From contig OY987246.1 in the NCBI GenBank assembly GCA_963920765.1, positions 14,628,868 through 14,692,867 on the forward strand: a stretch of DNA of 64,000 nt, written 5' to 3'. Of the stretch, positions 1 through 11,759 are shown piece by piece. This stretch comes from Ulota crispa (Eukaryota > Streptophyta > Bryopsida > Orthotrichales > Orthotrichaceae). Made by a program: the position numbers and the translations under genes. Positions within the stretch are counted from its first letter, which is position 1. Each line of letters starts with the position of its first letter. Below the pieces are notes generated by a model. It had not been told where the DNA came from, did not search any database, and saw only the letters and a program-made list of their open reading frames with translations.

Positions 1-1747
1 TTTTGCCTCCCATGTCCGTTTGGGAAGCTTGTAGAGCATTGGGGTAGAGATTCTCTATATATCTACTCAAACTTCCTCACATCCTATGTGAGGCTTAGCT
101 ATACAAGATTTACAAAGCCTTATCCCGTTGGGATTTGGATTAGTGCACATCAAGATCTTGAACTTGATGGGCAAAAATTCATTTCTCATTTTCAACCAAT
201 TTTTGGAGTGCATGCACCAAACATTGCTCACATTTGTCTAATATATGTTTTTGGAAATCACCTTCAATGGAAAATCCAAATTTTGACCTATCTTTTTGCC
301 ATTTCATTAGAGCTAGTTTTTCATTGTTTTCTAGATTTCTTGCTCATTGGTTCAGAGTCAATATATTATGGATGCAAGGAGCAAGTGGAAGCTGGGGCTT
401 GGAGTCCTTGACCTAGCAATGATATCCCAATGGATATAAGAGTCAGATTTTTTTTGGAAGGCCGCCATACTACTAGACATTTAGGGAGAGAATCAAATAC
501 TTGGTCAAGAGGGAGAATATGCCCTAGAATAGATGGAACCAGGGTTTTATTTTAATGATATCAACTTATGAAAATATTGGTAGTAAATTTTTATGCTAAT
601 TCACTTAGGTGGTTATTTTGGAAAAATACTTTAAGAAGCATGTTTTGTTTACGAAGAAATGTGGTCAAAATATTAGTTACAAACGGTCCTTTATTACACA
701 AGTAAGGATGCTATATAACATATTTTGCAACAATATATTTGGCCAAGACAGTTATTCAGACATATTAGTATTTGGCATTTTTGGTCACTAAATTGTTGAA
801 GTGTGGCAATGCATTAGTAGCTTGTCTTGATGTAAAAGGCAATGAGAGTAGTAATTTTTTCAAATATTGGCAATTTGAGCAACATTCTCCTATAAGTATT
901 TGTCTAGTATCTACCTCAATTGCACTTTGTCTTCATACAACTATATACTTAGTATTTCTAACAAGCATTCATACTTTAAAAAATCCAAAGCTATACTTTC
1001 CACAAAATGATGGCCATAAGGAATCAAGAACTTCAAAAATGTAATATACAATTGTCAGTCAACTATCACAAAACTTAAAAACCCTAAACAAACAAGTGGC
1101 CATACTCATAGATTGCATAGCTAGGTTTATGGCTAAGAGAATAATGGCGCAAATAAAGTGTATAGGCCACAACCTCAAAAAAAATACTACAAGTAAAGTG
1201 TGAGAGATGAAGTATGTGGCGAGCAAGACGCCTATAAGTTAAGAACACCCATAAGCAGGAAACTAAGGATTTTGAAGCAGGAAAACCAATTGATGAACTT
1301 TGAAAAAAAGTGTTAAGTAAGGAGGAGGAAACCAAAAATATTGGCATTAATTTGAAAGTTCCAATTGCAAGCATTTGTTCACAAAGATTTTTCAAGTCCA
1401 AAATCACTAAATATGTATAGTTGTGTGTAGGAGATGCTAAAGAAGATGCTTAGTGAAGTCTTTAGTGTGCTCACTTGATCATAATACTAACTTGAGGAGT
1501 CCTTAATTAGTGAGATGAGACACTCAAAAGTTTCATGCAAGTCACCCAAAACAATCACTTCATCACCCAAAACCATCACTTTGTCACCATAACCATTTTA
1601 AAAAAAAATTGTTGATCATTGACATCACTCACATCACTGATGGTGATACAAGTAGGTATCAAGAATGGAGACAATCATGGGAAGGAGTGATCCTACCTTT
1701 TTATTTTAGTTAGAGATTGGAATGGCAATGCCAATCAAGGGAGTACC
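1..1747. other. gene-free AT-rich stretch
   Basis: I see no recognisable gene here. Open frames are short, have no family resemblance that I know, and are not joined by convincing splice sites. The DNA is AT-rich. It probably consists of decayed transposon sequence, but I could not assign it to a family. Confidence 0.5.
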
Positions 1748-1977
1748 TTAACCCCTGAGCACCCAGAGTTATTTTAGGGTTTAGGAGAAAATGGGGGGTT
1801 TAATGGTCACCACAGTTTGGAAAATTACATGTAAAAAAAATGATTGCAGGATTTGAAAAAGAACTACCTTCACTGCTAATGGGGACCAACCATGACTATT
1901 TTCACCGGAGAGAAAAAGTGAGATAAAGTTTGTGGGCCCATGGACAGTATAATGTCGACTGGGCGCTCAGGGGTTAA
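1748..1977. mobile_element. TTAA-flanked piggyBac-like MITE (short GAGC subfamily)
   Basis: Both outer edges are the tetranucleotide TTAA. Inside them lie inverted ends, CCCCTGAGCACCCAG on the left and the reverse complement of CCCCTGAGCGCCCAG on the right, with one mismatch. The element is 230 bp including both TTAA copies and has no coding capacity. TTAA target duplication with ends starting CCC is the signature of the piggyBac superfamily. Assignment rests on the ends alone; no transposase lies in the window. Confidence 0.75.
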
Positions 1978-2130
1978 TTGCAAAATTGATCATTGAAGAG
2001 TTTTGGAGCCTATGACCCCATCCTTTAACGGTTAAACCTCTGCTCTGTGTCTCTAGTCTGCTGAAACCGTGCAGTTAGCCGCGCACTGTCGTCTCGCTTT
2101 CCGGTTCACGCCCTGCGCGTCGAGGATCGG

Positions 2131-2140
2131 GCACGTGGCA
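2131..2140. promoter_or_regulatory. G-box/ABRE-like CACGTGGC site upstream of LEA2 gene
   Basis: The palindrome CACGTG followed by GC lies about 700 bp before the LEA2 start codon, in a locally GC-rich region. ACGTGGC is the core of abscisic-acid-responsive elements bound by bZIP factors. LEA-type genes are often ABA responsive, so the context fits, but function is inferred from the motif only. Confidence 0.35.
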
Positions 2141-2382
2141 AGTCCGGAGCTTCCCATGACCCCGCCCGTTTTGCTAATCTCCTCCTTGATTGTGGTCCAG
2201 ATTTTCTAGGGTTTCTCTTTCTTGAGGCTAAGCTCGCAATTGCTGTTTCGAAGCGGAGTAACTTAATCGATTTCAAATCGCGCGCAGACGGAACGGCGAT
2301 GGCAAGTATGAGGACGGCGCGGGAATTGCTGAAGCGAATTAACCAATTACCTGCCAATTGAATCTCCGTTGCTCGGGATTTC

Positions 2383-2740
2383 TTTGGAGTTCTGCCTCAC
2401 CGACGTCAATTCCATTGGCAATTTTGATGTGCGGAAAAGCTGCAACAATTCGTAACAAGATTGAGTGCACACGCTAGCTCGATTTGGTTCTGTTTTGAGG
2501 AAATTATCTCGACATCTTCATCTCCAGAATTGGCGGTAGCTCTGTTCTCAAAACCCGGGCAATTCGTTTGAAGATTGTAAGGAGATAGGACTTGCGTTGT
2601 TTGAGACGCATTGGGAGTTCCGTACTCACCGCTTTGGCTTTCCTTGGCAATTTTGATGGCTGTTTTTGGAAAGAATAGCAACTTCGCTGGAAGATTGAGT
2701 CGTCAATTGGTCGATTTAGGTATGTTTTGAGGAAGTTGTT
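2383..2740 (+). repeat. diverged tandem duplication in the LEA2 leader
   Basis: Two segments of about 130 bp, near 2383-2512 and 2605-2740, share ordered blocks: GGAGTTC, CTCACCG, TTGGCAATTTTGATG, AAGATTGAGT, CGATTT and TGTTTTGAGGAA. Their offset is about 222 bp. The pair lies in the presumed promoter/5' leader of the LEA2 gene. Confidence 0.6.
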
Positions 2741-2841
2741 GTAGCTGGAAATTGGTGTTATACGTTCTCTTCTTCTTCTGTAGCAATAGAAGCTCTGTTC
2801 CTGAGATTTAAGACTTTGGAAGGTGATTGGATTTGCACGCA

Positions 2842-4952
2842 ATGGAGGATCTTCCAAGAAAGGCAGGATTTGTTCCATCGGGAGGAAAGAGCATAAAACC
2901 GAGCATCATCACGGACTCGTCTTTGAAAATCTCCCGCGTCGAAGCGGCTCCAAGCCAGATTGCGCCTGTGGACGTTGAGCAAGATGGAGAGACAGAAGAA
3001 GACATGCCATGGCGGCCTCGGACGGCGAGGACGAAGATGAAAACGGTTTCTGATTCTGGCGATGACGAGTATGTGAGTGGAAATCGTGTCGACGACGAGA
3101 TGGCGATGGTGTCACCGCAGCAGAAGCGGAATAATCGAGGGTTGAGGGTGGGGGCAATAGCAGCCGTGGTTGCTGGGACTTGTGGAGGCGTGGCCTTGTG
3201 GATGTACTCCATTCGACCTCGAGATCCGGAGTTTAGAGTGGAGCTCATTACTCTCGACGGATTCAATCTTCGTTTCTGTACTGATTCTCCGATGCTGCTT
3301 GCGGTTGTGGACATTTCGCTTACTTTGCACGTCAACTCGACGAATCCGAACGTGTCGCCAATCGTGTTCTCTGATACCATTATGGATATCTACTACCGCG
3401 GTACCTTGCTCGGACAAGCTAAGGTGAGCTCCCGCTGTTTTTTTCATGTTATGTGTGCTCTTAACTAGGTAATGGCAATGAAGGACATGGCTAGGTACCA
3501 ATTTGCAACCAGATTTTGGAAAGCATAACCTTGATTGCCATTACCAAACACATTGTACATGTAAATGACATTAGGAAAATTTCATGAATACCCTTGAAGT
3601 TTGCAATACTTTCATAGATACCCCTGCTTTTTCAGAAATTTCACAATACCCTTGGACCAAAAGTTTTAGGCTTTTGTTTTGTTGTGCATGCCACTTCCCT
3701 TCTTCCTTTGTGCGCATGCACGACAAAACAAACGCTTAAAATTTATGGTCCAAGGGTATTTGTGATATTTCTGGAAAAGCAGGGGTATTTATGAAACAAA
3801 TTGCAAACTTCAGGGGTATCCATGAAGTTTTCCCTTTTTGTACTCACCTACTAAGGATCCAGGTGTCTTTGAGAGTGGCATAAAACATACTCCCTCTGTC
3901 CCTCTAGAAACGTGCAAAAAGCTTCCTTGTGAAGGATTAACTGTGTGTTTAGTCTTTGTGCCAGTGACACATGCATTCTAGAATCAATATACCATCTACC
4001 AAATGTATGCAAAATCTCCAGTTTTGATGTCGCTATTTGGGCACCCAAATTCCATGCAAAAAAGTACCATGTTTGTGCATGTTGCCAGCTCCTTATTATT
4101 GATGATTTAAAGATTAGTAGCAACAATGGTACCTCATATGGGCAAAACCAAGCTTGCTAGGAGAGGAATGCTCTTTAATCGCTTAACTTGCCCTGATGAG
4201 ATCATTGAACGTGGCAAACGCTTTCTCAGCGTTTGAAATCAGCAAAAGGGAGTTTTTTAGTGGTACAAGAAATGTGTCTGATTTGGAGCTTTTTAGAGGG
4301 ACAGAGAGAGTATCCAGGTTTCTTTGAAAGTGGCATAACACACTGGTTTAAGTAGGTTTTGAACCATGTCGTTTAGAAGTAAAGTAATCACCCTGTTTCA
4401 AATCCTAGACTTGTTGTTTGACACTTTGTCTCTTGAAGGTACCTGCTGGCGATCAACCCGCCTTATCCGCCAACACGATGGAATTGCCTTGTAAGCTGGA
4501 TGGTCTTGAGTTGACAAGTCATGTCAAGGATTTGTTTCACGACGTAGCCAAGCGCGAGATGATACTGCACTCGGTCGTTACCATTTCCGGGGAATCGTTG
4601 GTGTGGAAGTGGAGGCATCCATTCCAGGTATGAAGTGACGTTATTGATGTTGTGCAATGCGAGTGAGGTTTTTCAATAACTGTCGTTTTGCATTGCTTTT
4701 TCAGAAATGAGGATTCCACAGCGAAAAGTGCATGATTTTGCTTCTAGTATTCAGTATTCAGCAATGTTTTTTTGCATCAAGTTATTTATTTTGGCTCATT
4801 TTTATGTCATCCTTCGTAGCGTTCTCAGTTGGTGGTTTACGTGACAGGTGCATGTGGACAGCGACCTGAAGGTAGATCCCATCTTCTTTGATGTCTTGGA
4901 TCAGGAAAATAGGGCAAAGTTGAAAATGAGCTCGGATTGGCGCATACGGTAG
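2842..4952 (+). CDS. LEA group 2 (LEA14/NDR1-HIN1-like) membrane protein
   Basis: Three exons, 2842-3423, 4439-4627 and 4848-4952, join in phase with GT-AG introns to give 291 residues. The N-terminal 100 residues are acidic/basic and disordered-looking. A single membrane segment follows a basic stretch at about residues 101-121 (GLRVGAIAAVV...). A LEA_2-type beta domain fills about residues 125-275, with the typical order 'TLDGFNLRF', 'LTLHVNSTNPN' and 'IYYRGTLLGQA'. Plant homologues of this type are single-pass proteins whose LEA_2 domain faces away from the cytosol; their biochemical role is poorly known. I chose the first in-frame ATG (2842). The 1015-bp first intron carries a fold-back element (3573-3835) and a Stowaway-like element (3888-4312). 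Exon structure is well supported by phase and by conserved family text; exact function is not. Confidence 0.85.
3573..3835. mobile_element. fold-back MITE, family FB-1
   Basis: The left half (AGGAAAATTTCATGAATACC...) and right half (...GGGTATCCATGAAGTTTTCCCT) are inverted copies of each other over about 100 bp, so a transcript would fold into a long hairpin. Related copies lie at 32048-32364, 36327-36640 and 51055-51281 (truncated). It sits in intron 1 of the LEA2 gene. No coding capacity. Confidence 0.75.
3888..4312. mobile_element. Stowaway-like (Tc1/mariner) MITE
   Basis: TA dinucleotides flank inverted ends CTCCCTCTGTCCCTCTA and CTCTCTCTGTCCCTCTA (right end as its reverse complement). 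Stowaway ends typically read CTCCCTCCGT. A second, inverted copy of the same element is at 39444-39866 in a CcmE intron, with matching internal sequence. A near-copy of about 35 bp (ATCCAGGTNTCTTTGA...) lies immediately outside both ends. Confidence 0.8.
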
Positions 4953-6253
4953 CCTAAAATCACATCTTGGGGGCAGATTTAGGGTCGGCCTTTACTTTGA
5001 ACTTGGGATAACCTAAGTCACGCTTGTATACTGAAACGAGTAGATGTGTATGTTGAGTTGAATTTTATACAACCCGTTGCTTTCGGGTTTTCTTCCTATT
5101 TTCTTCTCGTCGTCTCGTTTGGATTCTCTGTATTGAGTCTGTGCATGTGCATCTACTCTCGTGATCATTAAAATCAATTCCACTCTGGATTTTTCATTCT
5201 TTGCGAACCATGTTGATGTGCTCTTAACTGGCCTTTCAACCAGATTTTGGCTTTTCCAAAGTTAAACCCCAATTGGTCAAGGCTTTACAACAAAATTTGG
5301 GCTGATTTTTTTATAATAGTTGCTGTTCATTTTATGTACAGTATTGTCCACTACAGTTATGAACATTTTCATCCTTTATCTTTGCTGCTCATGAAACCAT
5401 CCCTCTTCCTGACCACAATGTGGCATTACGGCTTTAGATTTGTGGTTTTCAGAGCTCTGTAGTTAGTAGCCATGAAGGTGAGAATGTTGAATAGAGACCA
5501 AGGAGCTCAATTAGTGGAGGCTGATAAGTCGGACGAAATGAAAAATTATAGGAGAAAGATTGAACCTGCTCAAAATCGACTTCTAGGCCTTGCAAGCTGT
5601 TAAATAGTGTTATAAGGAAGTTGACTTATACTGTTTTTAGAGATCAAGCTTGGTGAAGGTAAGCCGTAACAGATCTCAAGCACATCCTTGTAGGATTGCA
5701 CCAACAAATCTTTGCGTTAGAGGAGCACAAATTATGCATGCTTGCTTTACAAACATTGGTTTGTGAAGGATTGGAACATGGTCACTTACACAGACAAGTC
5801 ATCCTTTTGAGGTTGGGAAAAATTCTTGACAAATTGAAGTTTACAAAAAGTGCACACAACTAATATGCATGAGGTTGATTGGCATTTACTCATAAGTCTG
5901 ACATTGATTTTTATAAGTGTCCTTGAATCAACATTTCTTGTGAGTGAGGATTGAGGAAGCAAGTTTTGTATATTTGCGTGATCGCCATGACGACCTCATT
6001 CTCCAAGATTTAAAGTTTGTGCAATTAAATGATTTGTTCCATAGTGCATTTGTCACCATGAAAAAGAATAACGCCAAAATCCATCAAGTGTTGTGCAAGG
6101 GAAAAAAAGTTTAAGATCTTTTCTAGTCAATGATTATGGAGAGGTTATGGTGCTTTACTCCATTGTAATGCCTTTAGTGAGGAACAAAAACATGCTCATG
6201 GTAGAAGATAGACTAACTTTCCAATTCATCAACATTTAATTCAATCGAGAATC
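4953..6253. other. gene-free stretch after LEA2 gene
   Basis: This holds the probable 3' untranslated region of the LEA2 gene, then AT-rich sequence. I see no gene, RNA or clear repeat. Confidence 0.5.
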
Positions 6254-6894
6254 TTAACCCCTAAATGCCTGAGGCCTTTTTTGAGCTTCTACAAATTTGC
6301 TTTAAATTGAAAAAAATGCAACATTTTCATAAGTTGTATCAAGTTCTTCTAAAATATAACCGTACAAATTCAAACTAGATATGTTATAGGTCACGCTGGA
6401 AGAAATAACACAATAATATAACTTGTGGATTGAAAGATTATGATGTTTGATCATGAGGGTGTCAAAACTACAAAAATGACTTGAAGCCTTTGAATCCTCT
6501 TTTCACATGTTGGATCTAAAAAGATGGCCACCAAAAAAATACAAGGTTAAAGGAAATAACATAAATAACCCCAATCACTTTGTAGCTTTTCAAAATCTCT
6601 TCTACAATTTTTTCAAATGAATTTTTAGCGTAAATTTTTCTTTAAGATATAGTGTATTTGAGGCTCATTTCCAAGAGCTCTCAACATCAAAGAAAGTCAA
6701 GACCCTTGCACAAAAGCTTGGATAGAAAACTCATAATCAATCATTTTCAAAATTGAATTGTAGATCCTAAAACTAGACTTCACAAAGACTAAATCCAAAA
6801 TATAAACTATTAAAAATAGCAACTTAGTTAAGTTTATTGAACTTTAGAGTATTGCCAACACCAAAATTTGGTGCCGCAAGCATTTAGGGGTTAA
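6254..6894. mobile_element. TTAA-flanked piggyBac-like element (AAATGCC subfamily)
   Basis: TTAA lies at each edge. The ends are CCCCTAAATGCCTGAGG and CCCCTAAATGCTTGCGG in inverted orientation. At 641 bp it matches in size and inside sequence (a block near AGGCTCATTTCCAAGAGC) the copies at 18112-18767, 33551-34199 and 43285-44388. There is no open reading frame of note, so it is non-autonomous. Confidence 0.8.
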
Positions 6895-7898
6895 AGATAT
6901 TTGAAGTTTATCTCATTCCATCTATGATCAAAAAATAAACACAAAATGACACAAATGATTATTGTAGTTAAACATAACGTATATATTTGGGATAAAATAT
7001 TTTTACAGCATCTTCAAAGGCTTGTCCTATAGGATGCAAGTTGATATTTAGGCCAAAGGTTGTAACATAGATGAAGGAATGCATGTGGCAAAAGGGCCAT
7101 GTAGTCATATAGTTTAAAATAGTGTGAATATGAATTCTGTTTTTGTATTAAAATAGACTGTATTACTTGTCTAGTGCACATAATAATATCTCAAACCTTA
7201 CAATTTTTTTCATCTAAAAAATCTTCCTCAGCACCATGAATTTTGCACTATGTAGACAGTGTGTTACTAATGACCATTGCAAAATATTTTGCACTTTGAC
7301 ATAGAAAAACGTTCATCATTTGTAAGGTTTTTAGAAATTATACAAAATTTCAAATATCAAACTATCATATCGTATTTTTAGTATTTTATCATTATCTATT
7401 TTTTCCATTAAAACATCATTCCAGACTAGAAGATTATTTCAATTACGTATGATTGTGTAACAAAATGATACTCATCAACCCTAGATTTAATATGCAGCAT
7501 AGCATTTCAGGGCTAAGACTTTTCAGTAAACATTACATGTGTACAAAAGAAACTTTCAGTATTGTTAAAACTATACTTAACATGGTACCTGTAAATAGTA
7601 AAGTCTGCATTGCTTCAAAGGCTAAAGAATGTTGTGATCAACAGGTTAAGAAAAAAATAGTCATGCTCATCTTTATATTCATGACATTCAAGCAGTGATT
7701 TTGGTTGCAACCATTGCAACCCCACTGCTGGTTCTCAAATCATTGGCAACGGTGGAATTCAAAACTTCTCCGTTGTTACAACCTCTGTTTCAATGTTTGC
7801 ATTTTCATGGACGCCAGCTCTAGTCTATGGCAAAGCTTCAGCCGCTTAGCCATCCGAATTTAAGCTCGGACTGGTACGACGGGGTCTACTGTGCAAGT
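6895..7898. other. gene-free stretch before rhomboid stop codon
   Basis: AT-rich DNA. One 81-codon frame at 7453-7698 resembles nothing I know. The last 150 bp probably hold the 3' untranslated region of the minus-strand rhomboid gene. Confidence 0.5.
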
Positions 7899-10800
7899 TC
7901 ATTTGCTTGAAGACTTGTCTCCCAGATGCACAATACCATTCAGCAACCAAATGAGGGCCACCCCCACAAGAGCCCCTGAAAGATGGGCGATGTGATTGAT
8001 ATTTGCCGCTCCCATGTACGTCTTCCCAGCCAACTGCGTTGAAGCGTGTGCTGCTTCCATTACCTTCACAGTAAATCAAAATTCCAATAATTAAAAACAA
8101 ATTATGCTCTACGTCTTCACGAACAAAAACAAATGAAAAATTGCATACGAACATGTAGCTTCGCATATATTCTTCGATAAGATCTTTAGTGTATCTTCAT
8201 CACATGTTAATTTTCAAACACCCTGTTCCAACAATCATAGACAGCCAGTATTCATGTACTCACACATCACGATTCTGTTAAACACAAGCAATTCGTTCTT
8301 TGAAACGATGGGCTGCTGTTGCATTTAACATATGTCTAGTATTCAGTGAGCACAAAAAATCTACATTTTTTAACCATTCTTAAACCTGTTGTTTAGAGGG
8401 ATCCTCATGGTCGTCTAATAACAACCCAGTCCACGATCAAGGACAGCATTATATGAAAAGGGAGACAAAGAATACCTTCTCCACCACGAACTGCCCCAAA
8501 ATCAAAACCTCCAATATTTTGCGCCAATCAAAACTTAGCTGCAAAATAATCAGGACAAATTAGCTGCCAATCAAAGCAGCATCAGATATTCCATAAGTAA
8601 ATCAATGTAAAGCTAACCAACCCCGTTTTTGCTGAAATAAATCGTGAAACAAGCAGCGCCCAACAGGATTGAAGATTAGGAAAAAGAAACCCAAACATAC
8701 CTTGACAAGCACACTGATAGCGAAAAGGCCAAACACAGCCCCAGATGCGCCAACCGACACAACTGTACGGGGCAATATTAACCATGAGACCAAATTGGCT
8801 CCAACACCTGTAACCAGATAAGACAACCACACTGCAAAGCTTCCTTCCTCTTCCTCTACAAGCTTGCCTGTCAACACAAACACGTGAATAAGCGCAAAAA
8901 GAGGGAGAGCATCAGAGATAATACATTAACCTCTCGAAGAATATCATTGACCAAGAATATGTGAACTGGAATTGATTCTTTTCATTGCGAAGATGGTTAT
9001 GCCGGTTCCACTAAAATGTGAAGGTAACGTACAACTTACTAAGTTTCATCAAGTTTCCTGACAACGAGAGACAAGTAAGGAGAAACATACCAAATATGTA
9101 CAAGAAGAACAGGTTGCTGGAAAGGTGGGCCCTGCAAAAGTAAGGATGCAGATATGGGTACACTAGTAACAGTCACAAACAACGGCTCTCTGCACCAACC
9201 ACATATCCAACACTTCAACTCTGATTGCACCATGCGTCTATCAATATTCCAATCATTTATAAACAACACAGAAGTCTCTAATGATGCAACATCTGTAATG
9301 AAAATCACCGATACAATGAAGAAAAGAGAGGCATACCAGCTCGCATGGATGAATGTAGATGTAACAAACTGATACCAACGTGGATAGTCGTGGTAAAGAT
9401 AAAGAGACCTCGTAAAAGGCAGCTACATCCATCCCAGAAATCTCACGAGTCAGGCAACATCCCAAGCTTCGCCAACTTTCAGTCAATTACCGGGAACAGG
9501 GTGAGTGGTTCCTCTAATACTAAAAAAACCTAATTCCACCAGGGAGAGCCTTGAATTTCAAAAAAGATGCGTTTCAAAAGATACCTAAATATATTCAAAA
9601 ACAATTCATGGTAAATTGATATTAACTTACCAATAGTACGATAAAATTAAATTGTTGTTCAATTCTTGTCAATGCAAATGTTAGCGTAATGCAATAAATG
9701 TCCATTTAAGCATAACTTGATAATCTACTGGCAGCTAACTCAAAATGAGGACTACAGTACATGAATCTATTGCCCATTTCCTTGTAAACCAGAAAGAGTT
9801 AATAATAAATTAATATATTGGAAATATTATGAAGTCCATTAGGTGACCCGAATGAACGCTAACGGCTGGGGAGCCGAACAAAATCTCACATTCTAATATA
9901 AACAACAAGGTAAGCAGTCGCACCTGAAGCCAGTGATCAGCGGCAAACGCCACAAAATTAATAAGCAGAAGGGAAAAAATTCCATTAAAAGAAGCCTTCT
10001 TCTTTGTGCTCCCCGAGGACTCAAGCTCCAACTGAGTCAAACTCCCTGTCCATTCCTGAACCCAATCAGTAAACCATGACTACTCAAATCCAGGGGCGTC
10101 ATCAAAGTATCGACACAAAGTTCAAAATCTTGTCAGCAAACGCAGATAAGGGAAACAAACATCAGCATAGTATTACAAAAACAGAGGACCAGCCAATGTG
10201 ATCTCAAATGTGATTTTCACTTGTAGCACAAGTAGCTAAAAACGCTGCTAAAAAGCTAAAATTTCAAATTTAACACTGGAAAGTTTACATTTTTTTAGCT
10301 GCATGAAAATTTTGTTAGCAATCCTGCGAAACCTAGCCAGTTTAACGAACGCTGCCAGCCATGCATCCAGGGTTATGAAAGGTATGTAAGGCAACAAAGC
10401 TCTACCTAAAGTATATAGGACACTAATTTATCAACAAAAACTAATGGTCAATGTCATCAACCACTAAGGACCTTTTTGTGTAAATTATTCAGTAGACGCT
10501 CCACAGGACTATCACAAACTCTAATTCTCCGCTCTGTAGACTGTAGAGTTATGATTCATGATTTTGCAAAATCATTCTGAAGCCAAGATCAGGATCCGCA
10601 GGTCTTCATCTGACAAGGTGTTCAAAGCATCAAGCATGTAGCAAGAAACATTGTGGGATTCAAAATTTCGTCCTCCGGATACTCTACAGCACAAACTAGC
10701 ACATAAAACACGCCTCAACTGAACTGAGTGTAGGTAGCATACTGCACCTCTTTCATTGCTCTTCGCAGCTTGTAGTCCAGAATCGGAATCCTTCGCCATG

Positions 10801-11599
10801 CCTCGAGTAACAGGACGGCAGAGGCGAACAGGTCTTCCGACATTCAGTGCTGACCTTTGGTCCTGACAACACAAAGCTTGCTCATTTCAAATACAATTGC
10901 AGCAAAATTCAGCAGTCATTTTGCGACTAATCATATTTAAAGGCGCTTATACGACATTTAAAGATTAAGATAAACAGAGTATCCTATAATTCTAACAGAG
11001 AGAATTCTCATAACGATTTCTTCGTGCGAAACCCTAATTGGCCAATTCAAGGTACGTGATAATTCCATGAAGGGAAATTTGAGCGCGAATGACTTGAGCG
11101 ATTGGAATATGGCAGAAGTTTAACAATTACAGCAGAATTCAGCAGTCATTTGCGACTAATCACATTTAAAGGCGCCTACACGACAATTTAAAGATTGAGA
11201 TAAACGGAATCCTATAATTCCAATTCTCATAACGATTTTTTCGTGCGAAACCCTAATTGGCCAATTCAAGATACGTGACAATTCCGGAAGGGAAAATTGA
11301 ACGCGAATGACTCGAGCGATTGGAATATGGAAGAAGTTTACCTGACGCAGGAACCCAAGAGGCGATTGGAGCTCCAGCAATGACGGATTCGAGAATGGCT
11401 TGCGAGCTAAAGTACCGTTGGAGTTCGCACGGGGCTTTCGATGGGAAGAATGCGCAAGTTGTGGAATCGCCACAGGACTCGCCGTAGCGGCACAGCGCAG
11501 CATTCCGGTCGCCATGGCCGGTGAGGAAATCGCAGAGCTCGAGGGAAACGAGAAGGGCGGAGAAACCTGCGCCAGGCAGGACATGGAAGTTGGGTTCAA
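7899..11599 (-). CDS. RBL11: chloroplast rhomboid protease, RBL11-like
   Basis: Eight exons on the minus strand: 11599-11342, 10862-10748, 10045-9924, 9422-9337, 9131-9091, 8867-8701, 8538-8476 and 8063-7899. They join in phase to 338 residues. The first 60 or so residues are Ser/Ala/Pro-rich with few acids, like a plastid transit peptide. The rhomboid core follows: 'SLYLYHDYPRWYQF', 'HLSSNLFFLYIFGKL', the serine motif GASG with catalytic Ser about 249, and the partner His about 311 in 'NHIAHLSGA'. Both catalytic residues are present, so it should be an active intramembrane serine protease. Arabidopsis RBL11 belongs to the inner chloroplast envelope rhomboids. Exon 3 has two close acceptors; only the one at 10046/10045 keeps the frame. 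Intron 1 contains a 220-bp tandem duplication. Confidence 0.9.
10896..11340 (-). repeat. tandem duplication of about 220 bp inside RBL11 intron 1
   Basis: Segments near 10896-11120 and 11126-11340 are about 85-90 % alike. Both contain CGAAACCCTAATTGGCCAAT and end GATTGGAATATGG...AGAAGTTTA. The second copy ends exactly at the intron 1 donor, so the duplication took in the splice-site-proximal intron sequence. Confidence 0.8.
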
Positions 11600-11654
11600 A
11601 ATCAGTCTCAGCTGAAGACGATGAAACCCACGGATATGGTGAAAGCCCCGCCGG

Positions 11655-11725
11655 GCTTGATCAAGGGGGTCGGCCTTGGCTCAGTTTACTGCACATACGT
11701 CGATGTGGGGCCAGGGTGGAAAGCT
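11655..11725. repeat. dispersed conserved module (GTGGGGCC/ACATACGTCGATG)
   Basis: Read on the minus strand this contains GGCCCCACATCGACGTATG followed by TGCAGTAAACTGAGCC. The same text recurs at about 16350-16405 and 36753-36795. Here it lies just upstream of the rhomboid start. It may be a fragment of a low-copy transposon or a conserved promoter block. Confidence 0.5.
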
Positions 11726-11759
11726 CAGGTGTTTTTTTGTTGTGATAGAGCTACACACT

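Noticed and set aside
2808..3501. Long minus-strand frame (190 codons) opposite LEA2 exon 1
   Set aside because: Shadow of the sense exon; it includes the reverse of conserved LEA2 text and has no partner exons.
10572..10747. Read-through of RBL11 exon 2 to the stop at 10572
   Set aside because: The frame is open for 58 more codons, but homology requires splicing at 10748 to reach the next conserved exon, and the read-through would end the protein before the rhomboid domain.
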